From positions 1-64,000 of the forward strand of contig NZ_BNAR01000006.1 of NCBI RefSeq assembly GCF_014653695.1: a stretch of 64,000 nucleotides of DNA. Direction: 5' to 3'. The position numbers were made by a program, and so were the translations under genes. The notes beneath the pieces were generated by a model, which had not been told where the DNA came from, searched no databases, and saw only the letters and a program-made list of their open reading frames with translations. Shown piece after piece: positions 1-16,200 of the stretch. Source of the DNA: Lentzea cavernae. Its GTDB lineage: Bacteria > Actinomycetota > Actinomycetes > Mycobacteriales > Pseudonocardiaceae. Every line of letters starts with the position of its first letter. Within the stretch, counting starts at the first letter, position 1.

Positions 1-2
1 CC

Positions 3-611
3 CTGCGCGGCCAGGGCGCCCGCGTCATCGTCACCGAGATCGACCCGATCTGCGCCCTGCAGGCAGCCATGGACGGCTACGAGGTGCAGACGTTGGAGGA
101 CGTGATCGGTCGCGCAGACATCGTGATCACCACGACGGGCAACAAGGACGTCGTGCGTGTCGAGCACATGGAGCGCATGAAGCACCAGGCGATCGTGGGC
201 AACGTCGGTCACTTCGACAACGAGATCGACATGGCGGGCCTCGCCCGGTTCCCCGGTGTCCGCCGGGTCAACATCAAGCCGCAGGTCGACGAGTGGGTGT
301 TCCCGGACGGTCACTCCGTGCTGGTGCTGTCCGAGGGCCGCCTGCTCAACCTGGGCAACGCCACCGGTCACCCCTCATTCGTCATGTCGAACTCCTTCTC
401 CAACCAGGTGATCGCTCAGATCGAGCTGTTCACCAAGTTCAAGGAGTACGACAACGAGGTCTACCGCCTCCCCAAGGTGCTGGACGAGAAGGTCGCCCGC
501 ATCCACCTCGAAGCACTCGGCGGCAAGCTCACCAAGCTGGCCAAGGGGCAAGCCGAGTACATCGACGTCGACGTCGAGGGCCCGTACAAGCCGGAGCACT
601 ACCGCTACTAG
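3..611 (+). CDS. ahcY: S-adenosyl-L-homocysteine hydrolase, C-terminal part
   Basis: This is the 3' part of the SAM-cycle enzyme that splits S-adenosylhomocysteine into adenosine and homocysteine, relieving product inhibition of methyltransferases in the cytoplasm. About 202 residues are visible; the 5' end lies outside the window and the frame is open to the left edge. Family hallmarks seen are TTTGNKDVV and [11 protein letters not shown] of the NAD-binding domain, [17 protein letters not shown], and the C-terminal KPEHYRY whose lysine and tyrosine reach the NAD of the neighbouring subunit. A strong hairpin follows the stop. The gene is housekeeping and marks the border of the accessory island, although SAH recycling would also serve the methyltransferases nearby. 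Confidence 0.97.
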   Translation: MRGQGARVIVTEIDPICALQAAMDGYEVQTLEDVIGRADIVITTTGNKDVVRVEHMERMKHQAIVGNVGHFDNEIDMAGLARFPGVRRVNIKPQVDEWVFPDGHSVLVLSEGRLLNLGNATGHPSFVMSNSFSNQVIAQIELFTKFKEYDNEVYRLPKVLDEKVARIHLEALGGKLTKLAKGQAEYIDVDVEGPYKPEHYRY

Positions 612-627
612 CAACGACAAGACCGAC

Positions 628-658
628 GATGGGGGTCAACCTTCCGGTTGGCCCCATC
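628..658. terminator. Bidirectional hairpin terminator after ahcY
   Basis: GATGGGG (628-634) pairs with CCCCATC (652-658), and CAACC pairs with GGTTG further in. It lies between convergent genes and overlaps the last codons of the leftward MerR-like gene. Confidence 0.7.
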
Positions 659-902
659 GCCTTGTTCGCCCTGCGGTGGCATCGAGCAACGCCTGGCGGA
701 CGATCTTCAGGTCCGCCAGTTCCGACTCGACGTCAGCGAGCTTGGCCCTTGCAACTTCGGAAAACCCATGCCCGCGCCCTGCGCCGCCCTCCAGGAGCAT
801 CCGGGTCTCGTCAGGGCTGAACCCCATGCGCTGCAAAGCATTGACTACGCGATTCGAGGTGGCGGTCTCGGCCTCGCCAGCTTCTTGGTCGTCTGTACTC
901 AC
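636..902 (-). CDS. MerR-type regulator fragment lacking the DNA-binding helix-turn-helix
   Basis: An 88-residue frame starting with GTG, 9 bp after the stop of the upstream MerR gene. Residues about 20-75 resemble the part of a MerR protein after the recognition helices: an ALQRMGFSPDETRMLLE segment (compare RLRFI..A..LGFSLDEI..LL) and then a long helix with a LADVESELADLKIVRQAL heptad pattern, as in MerR dimerisation helices. The N-terminal half that would hold the winged helix is absent and replaced by an acidic, Ala/Glu-rich stretch. It could be a decayed duplicate, or a small protein that heterodimerises with the full-length regulator. Spacing suggests co-translation with 912-1637. I see no metal-binding cysteine. 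Confidence 0.55.
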   Translation of the reverse strand: MSTDDQEAGEAETATSNRVVNALQRMGFSPDETRMLLEGGAGRGHGFSEVARAKLADVESELADLKIVRQALLDATAGRTRRWGQPEG

Positions 903-911
903 GTGTCGAGG

Positions 912-1637
912 TTAAACCTGTACCCCGGTACCGGATGCAACCTGCGAATCAGAACCGTCCTCCGCGGAAGATCGTTCGTTAACGGCGAGATCCTCCGCGA
1001 TCAACGAGAAAAGATCATCGATGAGGTGACGGGTGACTTCCGCTTCGCCGAGTTCCAGCACGGTGGTAGTCATGTTGCAGCGCAGAAGGATCGCGGCCTG
1101 CGGCTGACAAACAGACTCGTGTGCCACGAGTCCGGTCAGACTGACGACCAGCGCGGGACTGCTCGGAAACGTGAGAGTGATCAGGTCATCGCTGTCCTGG
1201 CGGGTGTGAGGGAGCGACAGCACCTGCGCCCAGTGTTCTCGGCATACCTGTTCAGCCGACGCGGTGTCGATCAGACGTTGTGTGCGAATGGCCCACAAGT
1301 TGGTCAGAAGTTGTGCTGAGAACGCGGACAGCTCGGCGACTCTCTCGTTGACCTCCGCGATTCTTGTGCGAAGAGTGTCCAGTGCCCGGTCGAGATCCAC
1401 TGCGGTCGGATTGTCGCCACAGCTGTGGATCAGCTCACGGATCTCATCGAGCGAGAAGCCCATGTGCTTGGCACGAACTATGAACCTCAGCCGGTCAACA
1501 TCACGGTCGTTGTAGACACGATGTCCGCTGGACGTCCGGGACGCGGCTGGAAGCAGTCCTGTGTGCTCGTAGAACCGGATCGTCGGCGGAGTGAGTCCGC
1601 TGATCTCGGCGAGCCCGGTGATGCGAATGTTCGGCAC
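912..1637 (-). CDS. MerR family transcriptional regulator with a long C-terminal domain
   Basis: A 241-residue one-component regulator. Residues 4-72 form a MerR DNA-binding domain: an ISGLTPPTIRFYEHTGLLPA helix-turn-helix, then GHRVYNDRDVDRLRFI and an AKHMGFSLDEIRELI helix. A dimerisation helix follows (about 80-115). The last ~120 residues are not a standard metal-binding loop; they hold three scattered cysteines (VCREHW, SVCQPQ, LRCNMT) and may be an effector domain I do not recognise. The start is GTG. The gene lies 85 bp downstream of a SAM methyltransferase on the same strand, so it probably belongs to the transcript from the MerR-type promoter at 2664-2694. That makes it the best candidate to bind that operator and its near-identical copy at 17857-17887. 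This assignment is inference. Confidence 0.9.
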   Translation of the reverse strand: MPNIRITGLAEISGLTPPTIRFYEHTGLLPAASRTSSGHRVYNDRDVDRLRFIVRAKHMGFSLDEIRELIHSCGDNPTAVDLDRALDTLRTRIAEVNERVAELSAFSAQLLTNLWAIRTQRLIDTASAEQVCREHWAQVLSLPHTRQDSDDLITLTFPSSPALVVSLTGLVAHESVCQPQAAILLRCNMTTTVLELGEAEVTRHLIDDLFSLIAEDLAVNERSSAEDGSDSQVASGTGVQV

Positions 1638-1679
1638 GATGCCACGACCTGTCCTCGCTGAAAGGTCCGGGAAGCGGTC

Positions 1680-1708
1680 CGGCGGGCCGCCCGAGGGACG
1701 GCCCGCCG
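1680..1708 (-). terminator. GC-rich hairpin between the methyltransferase and merR genes
   Basis: A perfect 10-bp stem (1680-1689 with 1699-1708, 9-base loop) directly follows the methyltransferase on the minus strand. There is no T-tract, so it may attenuate rather than stop transcription into the downstream MerR gene. Confidence 0.55.
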
Positions 1709-1722
1709 TGATCCAGGTCTGC

Positions 1723-2445
1723 TCAGCAGTCGCAGTTCTCGTCAGCGTGAGCGTGGCTGTTGGCCGACGCTGCCACGGAGGCCTTGGGCGTCAGGGGACG
1801 GACGGCCCTGCCGATGACCATCGCCTCAATGAACTCCCACGCACCCGGCATCTTGGTCTCCTGGAGTTCCGCGATCTCCAGTGACGAGTTCTGCAACGTC
1901 TGCACCGTCGGCCGGTTGCAGTGGCACTCGTTGCCGAACCAGTACCAACCCTTCTGGATGATGTCCTGCTTGCGAGCGACCTTCGGGTCCTTGTTCCGGA
2001 CGTGCTCCAGGAACAGGTACTGCCCACCCGGCTTCAGCACCCGCTCGATCTCGCGCAGCGCCGGCTGCGGGTCCGGCACGGTGCAGAGGATCATCGCTGC
2101 GGCGACCGTGTCGAAGTACCCGTCCGGGTAGGGCAGCTTCTCCGCGCCGGCCACGACCAGTTGGACGCGCCGCGGGTGGTTGCGGGTCTTCTCCTCCAGC
2201 TTCATCACCATGGGCGCGTACGGCTCAGTGAGGATCAGCTCATCGACGGCGTCCGGGTAGTGCGGCAGGTTCAGGCCCGTGCCAGTGCCCAGCTCGATGG
2301 TCCGGCCGTACGCGGGCTTCAGGAACTCCGCACGCTTCTCCGACAGTCCGTAGCCTTCCACCTTCGCCAGGAACTTGTCGTACATCCCGGCGAAAACGTA
2401 CTTCCCCCACGTGGCGTTGTAAGCCTTCTTCAGAAGGTTTGCCAT
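1723..2445 (-). CDS. Class I SAM-dependent methyltransferase, METTL7-like
   Basis: A cytoplasmic methyltransferase of about 240 residues. The ATG at 2445 is chosen because GGAGGG lies about 10 bp upstream; the frame opens further upstream without coding character. Motif I is IELGTGTGLNLPHYP, followed by the acidic post-I residue and a DTVAAAMILCTVPDP motif IV. The layout (small N-terminal helix, then UbiE-like fold, then an LFLEHVRNKD strand) resembles the METTL7/thiol methyltransferase group. The C-terminus is unusual: SHAHADENCDC, a His/Cys tail that could bind metal. The gene is preceded by a MerR-type promoter (2664-2694) almost identical to the one in front of the ferredoxin-NRPS-PKS operon, so its substrate may be the product of that pathway, for example a free thiol. 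That link is inference. Confidence 0.85.
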   Translation of the reverse strand: MANLLKKAYNATWGKYVFAGMYDKFLAKVEGYGLSEKRAEFLKPAYGRTIELGTGTGLNLPHYPDAVDELILTEPYAPMVMKLEEKTRNHPRRVQLVVAGAEKLPYPDGYFDTVAAAMILCTVPDPQPALREIERVLKPGGQYLFLEHVRNKDPKVARKQDIIQKGWYWFGNECHCNRPTVQTLQNSSLEIAELQETKMPGAWEFIEAMVIGRAVRPLTPKASVAASANSHAHADENCDC

Positions 2446-2998
2446 GCCAGCCTGCCCTCCACGCTGTCGACGAGATGCGCATCCCCGGTGAGTGGGCGCG
2501 CGTGTTCGCAACCGTTCGGCGTCACGAACGGAACTGTCCTTTTAGGTCTGTCGGCGATTCTTCGCGGTAATACTGCCGAAACCTTCGCCTGAGGCTGTGC
2601 TCCCGGTCGCGGCGGGAATCCAGTGTGTCGTGTCTTGGCCATCCGGGGTTGCTTGCTGGTCGTAGTCTCGTAGTTGAACCTGGCTTCAAGTCAACCCCTG
2701 CTCCTCGCCCGCTTCTCACCGGCCAAAACTGCCGTTCAGCTGGACCAGGTGGAGCAACGCCGCTTAACGCAGATCCATTGCGGATACCGCCATTTCAGTG
2801 AGTCTGCGCAATTGCGTTGCGGCGACCGAGGGGTTCGTCCTAGGTTCGGCAACCGGCCGGAGCTAGTCGCGAGTTTTGGCCGCTGCGAACGTCCACGTCG
2901 TGTGTGCACGACGGTGATGACTGGCAGCAATGGGGGACATCCGGGGTTGCGTGGCCGTCGATCGGCCTGCTTTGTCACGCCGCCCACAAGGAGGTCTC
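2446..2998. other. Divergent intergenic region
   Basis: A 550-bp gap between the leftward methyltransferase and the rightward permease. It holds the MerR-type promoter at 2664-2694 and an unexplained leader of about 210 nt before the methyltransferase start. I saw no gene and no clear promoter for the permease. Confidence 0.5.
2664..2694 (-). promoter_or_regulatory. MerR-type promoter/operator, type 1, methyltransferase copy
   Basis: On the minus strand: -35 TTGACT (2689-2694), a 19-bp spacer (2670-2688) and -10 GAGACT (2664-2669). The overlong 19-bp spacer is the hallmark of promoters remodelled by MerR proteins. The spacer carries the partial dyad TTGAA-n6-TTCAA. The 31-bp element differs at only three positions from the one at 17857-17887. 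Confidence 0.8.
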
Positions 2999-4453
2999 GT
3001 GTCTCGAACACACGAAGGTTCGTTATCCGGCCGCTCGACCATGGAACGGCCACGAGGTACGAGCCATGCCAACGACGCAGTGTTCCCAGGCCGCAGCAAG
3101 CTTCCCGTGACCGCGTCCTGGTGGACGTCGATCCTGGTCGCCGTCGGCGCCTCGCTCATGATCGCCGTCTCCATGGCCGAGATGGCGGCGGAAATCGGCA
3201 ACGCGTCGATCTGGGTCTGGATCGCCACGGCGTTCGTGGGCGCCCTGCAGTGCCTTCTGATCGCCGAGCTGGCGTCGAGGTTCACCGGGCGTGCGGGCGG
3301 CACCGCCCAGTTCGCTTACCGGGCCACCGCCAACGGTTCGCCCACGCTCGGAGCGTTGTCGTCCTGGTCGTACTGGTTCGCGTGGACTCCCGGTATCGCG
3401 GTCAACCTGATCCTGGCTGCGACCTACCTCAAGTCGTTGTTCTGGCCGAGCGGCAACGTGATCCTTCTGGCGGTCCTCATCGGCATCGCCCTGTACTTCG
3501 TCACCGCGCTCGGCTTGCGGCTGTCCTCAATGGTCAACGCGGTGCTGGCCGTGGTCGCACTCGCGGTGGTGCTCATCGTGATTCTGACGCCGGTGTTCCA
3601 CCCGGAATCCTTCGATGCGGCAAGGGTTCTACCCACGCAGCTCCCTGACGACGCACCGACCAGCGGCTGGGGCGTGGTCGGCATTCTGTTGAAGTGGACG
3701 TTCATCGCGACCTGGGCGGCCTACGCGGCGGAGATGGCTTCGACCGTGTGCGCCGAGATCAAGCGTCCCGAGCGATACATGAAGCGGGTCATGTCGATCT
3801 CGGCGGCGATCGCGATCGCCGCGTTCACGCTCGTGCCGATCGCGATGTTCGGCCTCGTCGGTGTGGAAGGCCTGCAACGTGATCCGTTCGCGGTCTTCGC
3901 GGAGATCGGTGTGATGACGCTCGGCCCTGCCGGCGAGTACATCGTCGGGCTCGGCCTGGCCGCCGTCCTCGTGCTGGGAGCCGAGATCTTCATCATCGGT
4001 TCCTCGCGGACCATCCACCAGATGGCACAGGACGGCCATCTGCCCAAGGTGTTCGGCCGGACGAACAAGCGGGGCGCTCCGGTGGGCTCCATCGCGTTCG
4101 ACGCGGTGGTCATCATCATCATGCTGGTGGTCTTCGGCACCAAGGTGGTGAGCGTGGTGGCCGCGGCCACCTTCGGCTACCTGGTGGTGTTCGTGCTGCT
4201 GCCGATCGCCTACCTGACGCTGCGCCGCTTCCGACGCGACGATGACGACGGCTTCCGCCTGGGCAAGGCATTCGTCGGTGTCGCCGTGGCGCTGTTCGTC
4301 TTCAACACCGTGCTGCTCGTGGTCGGCGGCCTTCAATGGGGTGTCGACGTCATCCTCGTCGGCCTGGGTGTGACCCTCGCGGTGATCCCGATCTCGTACT
4401 TCACCCGCAAGTCGCGAGCCCGCGCGGTGGAACGCGCCGGGACGTCGAGCTGA
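2999..4453 (+). CDS. APC superfamily amino acid/polyamine permease
   Basis: A cytoplasmic-membrane transporter of 484 residues with about 12 hydrophobic segments. I chose the GTG at 2999 because a near-perfect Shine-Dalgarno, AAGGAGGT, lies 4-5 bp before it; the frame also opens 69 bp upstream without such support. Family features are the N-terminal SLMIAVSMAEMAAEIG helix, the AELASRFTGRAGGTAQFAY consensus around TM2-3, a SWSYWFAW segment, and EIKRPERYMKR before TM7. APC carriers import amino acids, amines or derivatives by proton symport or exchange. The substrate cannot be read from the sequence. The gene sits between metal-type MerR genes and ends at a strong bidirectional terminator, so it may be an independent unit. 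Confidence 0.9.
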   Translation: MSRTHEGSLSGRSTMERPRGTSHANDAVFPGRSKLPVTASWWTSILVAVGASLMIAVSMAEMAAEIGNASIWVWIATAFVGALQCLLIAELASRFTGRAGGTAQFAYRATANGSPTLGALSSWSYWFAWTPGIAVNLILAATYLKSLFWPSGNVILLAVLIGIALYFVTALGLRLSSMVNAVLAVVALAVVLIVILTPVFHPESFDAARVLPTQLPDDAPTSGWGVVGILLKWTFIATWAAYAAEMASTVCAEIKRPERYMKRVMSISAAIAIAAFTLVPIAMFGLVGVEGLQRDPFAVFAEIGVMTLGPAGEYIVGLGLAAVLVLGAEIFIIGSSRTIHQMAQDGHLPKVFGRTNKRGAPVGSIAFDAVVIIIMLVVFGTKVVSVVAAATFGYLVVFVLLPIAYLTLRRFRRDDDDGFRLGKAFVGVAVALFVFNTVLLVVGGLQWGVDVILVGLGVTLAVIPISYFTRKSRARAVERAGTSS

Positions 4454-4463
4454 TCCCCACATG

Positions 4464-4504
4464 ACGAAGGGGCGCCCGACCGAACTGGTCGGGCGCCCCT
4501 TCGT
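4464..4504. terminator. Strong bidirectional rho-independent-type hairpin
   Basis: A perfect 18-bp stem (4464-4481 with 4487-4504) and a 5-base GAACT loop, centred on GGGGCGCCCGACC. It separates the convergent permease and MerR genes. Confidence 0.9.
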
Positions 4505-4515
4505 GCGATGCGGGA

Positions 4516-4932
4516 TCAGCCGGCGATCTGGACCGGCGGGCGCCACACACCCGGTTCAGGGTCCGGACAGTCAGCGCTGGGCAGCTGGCTGACCATCACC
4601 GAGAGCTCGCTCTTCAACGCTTGAAGGCGCTGCATCTCGTTGTCAATCTCTTCCATGCGATCCCGCAGCAGCACCGCGGCATCGCCACACGGACACGTCC
4701 CCGTGTCTCGGATCGAGAGCAGGTCGTTGATCTCGCGCAGCTTGAGCCCCAGTCGCTGCGCCCCTTGGATGAACTGCAGGCGGTCGACAGCGTCCTCGCC
4801 GTACCGCCGATAGCCGGCATCCGTGCGCGGCGGTTCTGGCAGGAGACCGACGCGTTCGTAATACCGAATGCTGTCGCTCGGAACCCCAGTGCGCCGGGAC
4901 AGCCCCGCCACAGTCATTTGTCCAGATTCCAT
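4516..4932 (-). CDS. MerR family heavy-metal-type transcriptional regulator
   Basis: A 138-residue regulator with the layout of metal-sensing MerR proteins (ZntR/CadR/MerR group). The helix-turn-helix is at residues 6-40 (LSRRTGVPSDSIRYYERVGL), the wing follows with GYRRYGEDAVDRLQFI, and AQRLGLKLREINDLL leads into the dimer helix. The effector loop contains TCPCGDAAVLL, a Cys-Pro-Cys, and the C-terminus contains SADCPDPEPG; the three cysteines are placed as in soft-metal sensors. Expected role: distortion of a 19-bp-spacer promoter when metal is bound. No metal efflux gene is directly adjacent, so its target is probably elsewhere in the island, such as the ATPase at 17984. Family assignment is firm; metal and target are not. 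Confidence 0.92.
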   Translation of the reverse strand: MESGQMTVAGLSRRTGVPSDSIRYYERVGLLPEPPRTDAGYRRYGEDAVDRLQFIQGAQRLGLKLREINDLLSIRDTGTCPCGDAAVLLRDRMEEIDNEMQRLQALKSELSVMVSQLPSADCPDPEPGVWRPPVQIAG

Positions 4933-5030
4933 ACCCTTATCCTACTCCACCTCACCGCTCGTGACGATCGCGTGAAATGACGAGATCCGCGCATAATCCT
5001 CGGAATATTTCCAGGAGGCCTCGCTTCGGC

Positions 5031-5465
5031 TCACGTGCGGCCGATATCCACAAGCCCCGACCGGGATTGCGGCGCCTTGACCGCCAATCGACCGTGCGGA
5101 CCCATATCAGGACAGTTCGCCAGGCGGTCACACGAGCAGCCAAGAGCAGAGTCGAGCATGGTAAGAACCTCGCGCATAGCGTCCATCTGTTTCTCGACCT
5201 CAGACCGGCGCCTGACCGCCAGCTCCTTCCACGTCGACTCGTCACCACCGTCGAGCAGACAGACGATCTCGGTCAGACTGAAGCCGAGCGCCTGGCAGAC
5301 CTTGATGACCGACAGGCGATGCAGAACCGCGCGGGAGTAGTGGCGCTTACCGCGAATCTTCACCACGGGGCCGATGACACCGCAGCGTTCGTAGTAGCGG
5401 AGCGCCGAGGCGGCCAGCCCGGATTCCTTGGCGACCTTGTCGATCGGCAACAAGTCCTCAGCCAA
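5031..5465 (-). CDS. MerR family transcriptional regulator (SoxR-like layout, Cys-rich C-terminus)
   Basis: About 144 residues. I chose the TTG at 5465 because GGGGGGAC lies just upstream and because the protein then begins AEDLLPIDKVAK, matching the start of the regulator at 21813 (SGDLLPIDQVAK); the frame runs 117 bp further upstream without coding quality. The helix-turn-helix is ESGLAASALRYYERCGVIGP, then GKRHYSRAVLHRLSVIKVCQALGFSLTEIVCLLD. The C-terminal part has LGCSCDRLANCPDMG, a four-cysteine arrangement like a SoxR [2Fe-2S] site or a soft-metal site. It is a paralogue of 21813-22304. Its target promoter is not identified; the 200 bp upstream also hold the start region of the ynfA-like gene. 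Confidence 0.88.
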   Translation of the reverse strand: MAEDLLPIDKVAKESGLAASALRYYERCGVIGPVVKIRGKRHYSRAVLHRLSVIKVCQALGFSLTEIVCLLDGGDESTWKELAVRRRSEVEKQMDAMREVLTMLDSALGCSCDRLANCPDMGPHGRLAVKAPQSRSGLVDIGRT

Positions 5466-5673
5466 TATGTCCCCCCGAACATGCAGCCAACTTGGACGAA
5501 GGAGATTACCTCCCGCGCAGGGGCCGATCCATCCCATCAGCAGCGCATGATCTTTGGAGAAACAGCGCGAACGAGTGAACATGACTCTTTTCGATCATGA
5601 CTCGAGCCGGACCATCACTTCCCGAATACTGAGAGTGGTCAGACATCACTTCAGCGTGACCTATCATTAGGCC

Positions 5674-6072
5674 ATGTTCATCAAGACCCTGGTCCTGTTC
5701 GTGATGGCTGCGCTCGCTGAGATCGGCGGGACGTGGCTGATCTGGCAGGGCCTTCGGGAGAACCGCGGCCTGCTGTGGATCGCAGGCGGAGTGATGGCAC
5801 TCGGCCTCTACGGTTTCGTGGCTGCTCTGCAGCCCGACTCGAACTTCGGCCGGGTTCTCGCCGCGTACGGCGGTGTGTTCATCATCGGCGCCCTGGTGTG
5901 GGGCGTGCTCGTGGACAAGTTCCGCCCTGACCGCTGGGACCTCATCGGTGTCGGGATCTGCCTCGTTGGCGTGCTCGTGATCATGTTCGGGCCTACCAGG
6001 CCGGCGACGGAGACCCAAGAATCAGGGTCTCCGTCCGCTGCGGATTCGCTGCTGAAAACCGGCCAGCGCTAG
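5674..6072 (+). CDS. YnfA/UPF0060 family small membrane protein
   Basis: A 132-residue membrane protein with four hydrophobic helices in the first 110 residues and a polar Ser/Thr-rich tail. It matches the UPF0060 (YnfA) signature: [20 protein letters not shown] at the N-terminus, then [25 protein letters not shown] and a [12 protein letters not shown] loop. The family resembles small multidrug resistance transporters; function is uncertain. The tail of about 20 residues beyond the last helix is longer than usual. The gene converges on the PKS gene with 4 bp between stops and no terminator between them. Confidence 0.9.
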   Translation: MFIKTLVLFVMAALAEIGGTWLIWQGLRENRGLLWIAGGVMALGLYGFVAALQPDSNFGRVLAAYGGVFIIGALVWGVLVDKFRPDRWDLIGVGICLVGVLVIMFGPTRPATETQESGSPSAADSLLKTGQR

Positions 6073-6076
6073 ACGA

Positions 6077-13260
<7,184 letters not shown>

Positions 13261-13264
<4 letters not shown>

Positions 13265-16200
13265 GAGAGGGCCTCCAGCCCTTGTTCGAGGTAGACGCGC
13301 ACCACGGCTGCCACGCGGGCGACGTTCTCCTCGGTCAGCAACGTGTAGTGGGTGCCGGACAAGCGGATTCCGGCTGCCGCGCCGGTGGTGAGGGTGCGCC
13401 ATCCCCAGTCGGCATCCACAGCGTGTGGGTGGTCGGCGAACTCGCTGACCGCGCCGTCGGCGGCTCGGACGACGAGCACGTCGGCGCCGATGATGGTGGG
13501 CTTGTGGCGATGGCACGCGTTCACGACTCCGGTGAACACGGCGTAGGTGTGTTGCAGGTGTGCTTCGTCGACCGCTACCGCCCGACCGGAGCGGCGTTCG
13601 AGCAGCTCCAGTCCCGCACCCAGGCGTTCTTCCTCCGCGACAGCGAGCAGCGCGGTGCGTTCGTCCGCGGTCGCGTCCTCGGCTCGGAAGCCCATGTCGA
13701 GGTCCTCGAGGAACCACAACAGCATCGACACCGGGTCTACCTGGGGCACCGGCACGGGAACCGGTGAGTCGAAGACGAACAGGCGGGACACCCGATCGCC
13801 GGAAAGTTCCAGCTTGTGCGCCACGTGTGCCGCGATGACCGCACCAGAAGACCAGCCGCCGAGCACGTACGGCCCGTGCGGCTGCACCCGTCGGATCTCC
13901 TCGACGTAGCGAACCGCGAAGTCCTCGACATCGGCCGGCACTTCCTGGCCAGAGTCGGGGCCCGGAGCCTGCAGGGCGTACCACTCGGCGTCGACCGACT
14001 CGGCCAGCGACCGGTAAGCCAGCACGCTGCCGCCGGCCGGGTGGACCAGGAAGATCCTCGGCGCACCGGGGTTCTCGCGCAGCTGCACCAGTGGTGACCA
14101 GGATCGAGCCTGACTCAGGTGCTCGCACAGCGCCGCAACGGTGCGCTCGGACAACAACACGCCCAGCGAGAGGCGCTTGCCGAGCTGCCGGGAGATCTGG
14201 CTGATCACCCGAAGTCCCGCGAAGGACTGGCCGCCGAGGTCGAAGAAGTCGTCGAACGCACCGACCTGGGGCAGTTCGAGCACCGCGGCCCAGATGGCTG
14301 CGACTTCGGCCTCGAGAGCCGTGCGTGGAGCGACGTACTCCTGTGTGGGCTCGCCGTCCACCGGTGCGAGCGCTTCGAGAGCGCGTCGGTCGACCTTGCT
14401 GTTGGAGGTCAGCGGCAGCCGGTCGAGCACGGTGACGTTGGCAGGCACCATGTATCGGGGCAGGCGGTCGGTGAGAAACGCGCGCAGCTCCTGACCATCC
14501 ACATCGGACGCAGCGGCAAAACCGACGAGCTGGCGGCCGGCAACCGTGTCGCGGACGGTGACCAGGGCTCGAGAGACTGCCGGGTGTTGCGCGAGAACGT
14601 GTTCGATCTCGCCCAGCTCCACCCGGAAGCCCTGGATCTTGACCTGGAAGTCGGCGCGGCCGAGAAACTCGATCGTGCCGTCGGGCAGGTAGCGGCCGAG
14701 GTCGCCGGTCCGGTAAAGCCGCTCTCCGGTCGTCGGGTGGGTGACGAACGCGGCATCGGTGCGTTCGTCGTCGTCGAAGTAGCCGACGGCCACGCCGACC
14801 CCGCCGATGTGGAGGTGACCTGGTACCCAGGTCGGGGTGTCTCGGCCAGTCTCGGTCAGCACGTGCCAGGTCTGCCCGCCCAAGGGCTTGCCGTAGGGGA
14901 TGCTGGTCCAGGCCGGGTCGACCTCGTCGACGGGGTGGTAGATCGACCAGATCGACGCCTCGGTCGCACCGCCCAGGCTGATGACGCGGGCGTTCGGCGC
15001 GACACGGCGGATGCGGTCAGGCAGGTCGACCGGAATCCAGTCGCCGCTGAGCATCACCACTCGCAGCGACGGCAGTTCCAGCCCGGTCGCCTCGGCCTCT
15101 TCGACGGCGAGCTGCATCAACGCCGGCACCGAGTTCCAGACCGTGACTCCAGCCGATCGGATCGTGGACACCCAGGCTCGTGGGTCGTGCAGTTCGGACA
15201 GGTCGGGCAGCACGAGGGTCGACCCGGCCGCGACGGTGCCGAACACGTCGTAGACGGACAGGTCGAAGCAGAGCGAGGAAATGCCGAACACGACGTCGGA
15301 CGGGCCAATGCCGAAGCGTTCGTTGATGTCGATGACGGTGTTCAGCGGACCGCGGTGGTCGAGGGCTGCGCCCTTGGGCGTACCCGTGGAACCCGAGGTG
15401 TAGATGACGTAAGCGAGGTCCTGCGGATCCCGCCGTGCCACGGGCTCAGCAGGAAGCTGAGCAACCTTCTCCGTGGTCAGGTGGACGGTCACGTCCCCCA
15501 GGTCCGCGACTTGCTCGCGGAGGGCTTCGATGGTGACGACGTGTTCGGCTTCGGTCGCCTTGAACAGGTGCGAGATCCGATCCGCCGGCCAGTCGGGATC
15601 GACGGGAACGTAGACACCACCGGCGGATAGAACTCCCAGCAGGGCAACAGATTGCCGACAGCCCTTCGGCAGCACGACTGGCACGAGCTGGCCAGGGGTC
15701 ATACCCGCGTTGCGCAAAGAAGCTGCGACGTACGTGCTCTGCTCGTGCAGCTCGCGGTAAGTCAGCGTGTTCGTCGGGGTGCGCACGGCGATCTTGTCGG
15801 CCGAGTCGACGACGCGCTCGGCGAGCGCGTCGTGCAGCAGCCCTTCGGGGACGTGGTGCGGCAACGCGTTGAGCTCGCGGCGGGCGATCAGGTCGTGGTC
15901 AGGAACGAGGTCGAATGTGTTGCGCTGCCACCACGTGTCGTCGTTCGCCAGTCCGACCACGAGCCTGTGGAACGCGTCGAGCATCGCGTCGACCACCCCG
16001 CCGGGGAACATCGACTCGATGACGTCCCAGGCGATCCACATCGTGCCGTCGTCCTGCTCCCAGAACTGGCAGTCGAGCACGACCTGTGGTGTCTCGAGAG
16101 TCGAGTAGGTGGGGCGGTCGAACTTGCCCATGAACAGGCCGCTGCTGATGACGAACGGGCACGCCGCCCGGCCGGGCGTGCGGCGGTACTGGTTGAGCGA

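Noticed and set aside
5580-5673. Possible MerR-type element before the ynfA-like gene
   Set aside because: Half-sites and -35/-10 boxes could not be aligned with either element type; spacing is wrong.
13265-14128. N-terminal extension of the PKS reading frame by about 290 codons
   Set aside because: It lies antiphase inside the NRPS thioesterase region and is Arg/Pro-rich. The GTG at 13264 overlapping the NRPS stop gives a proper FAAL start.
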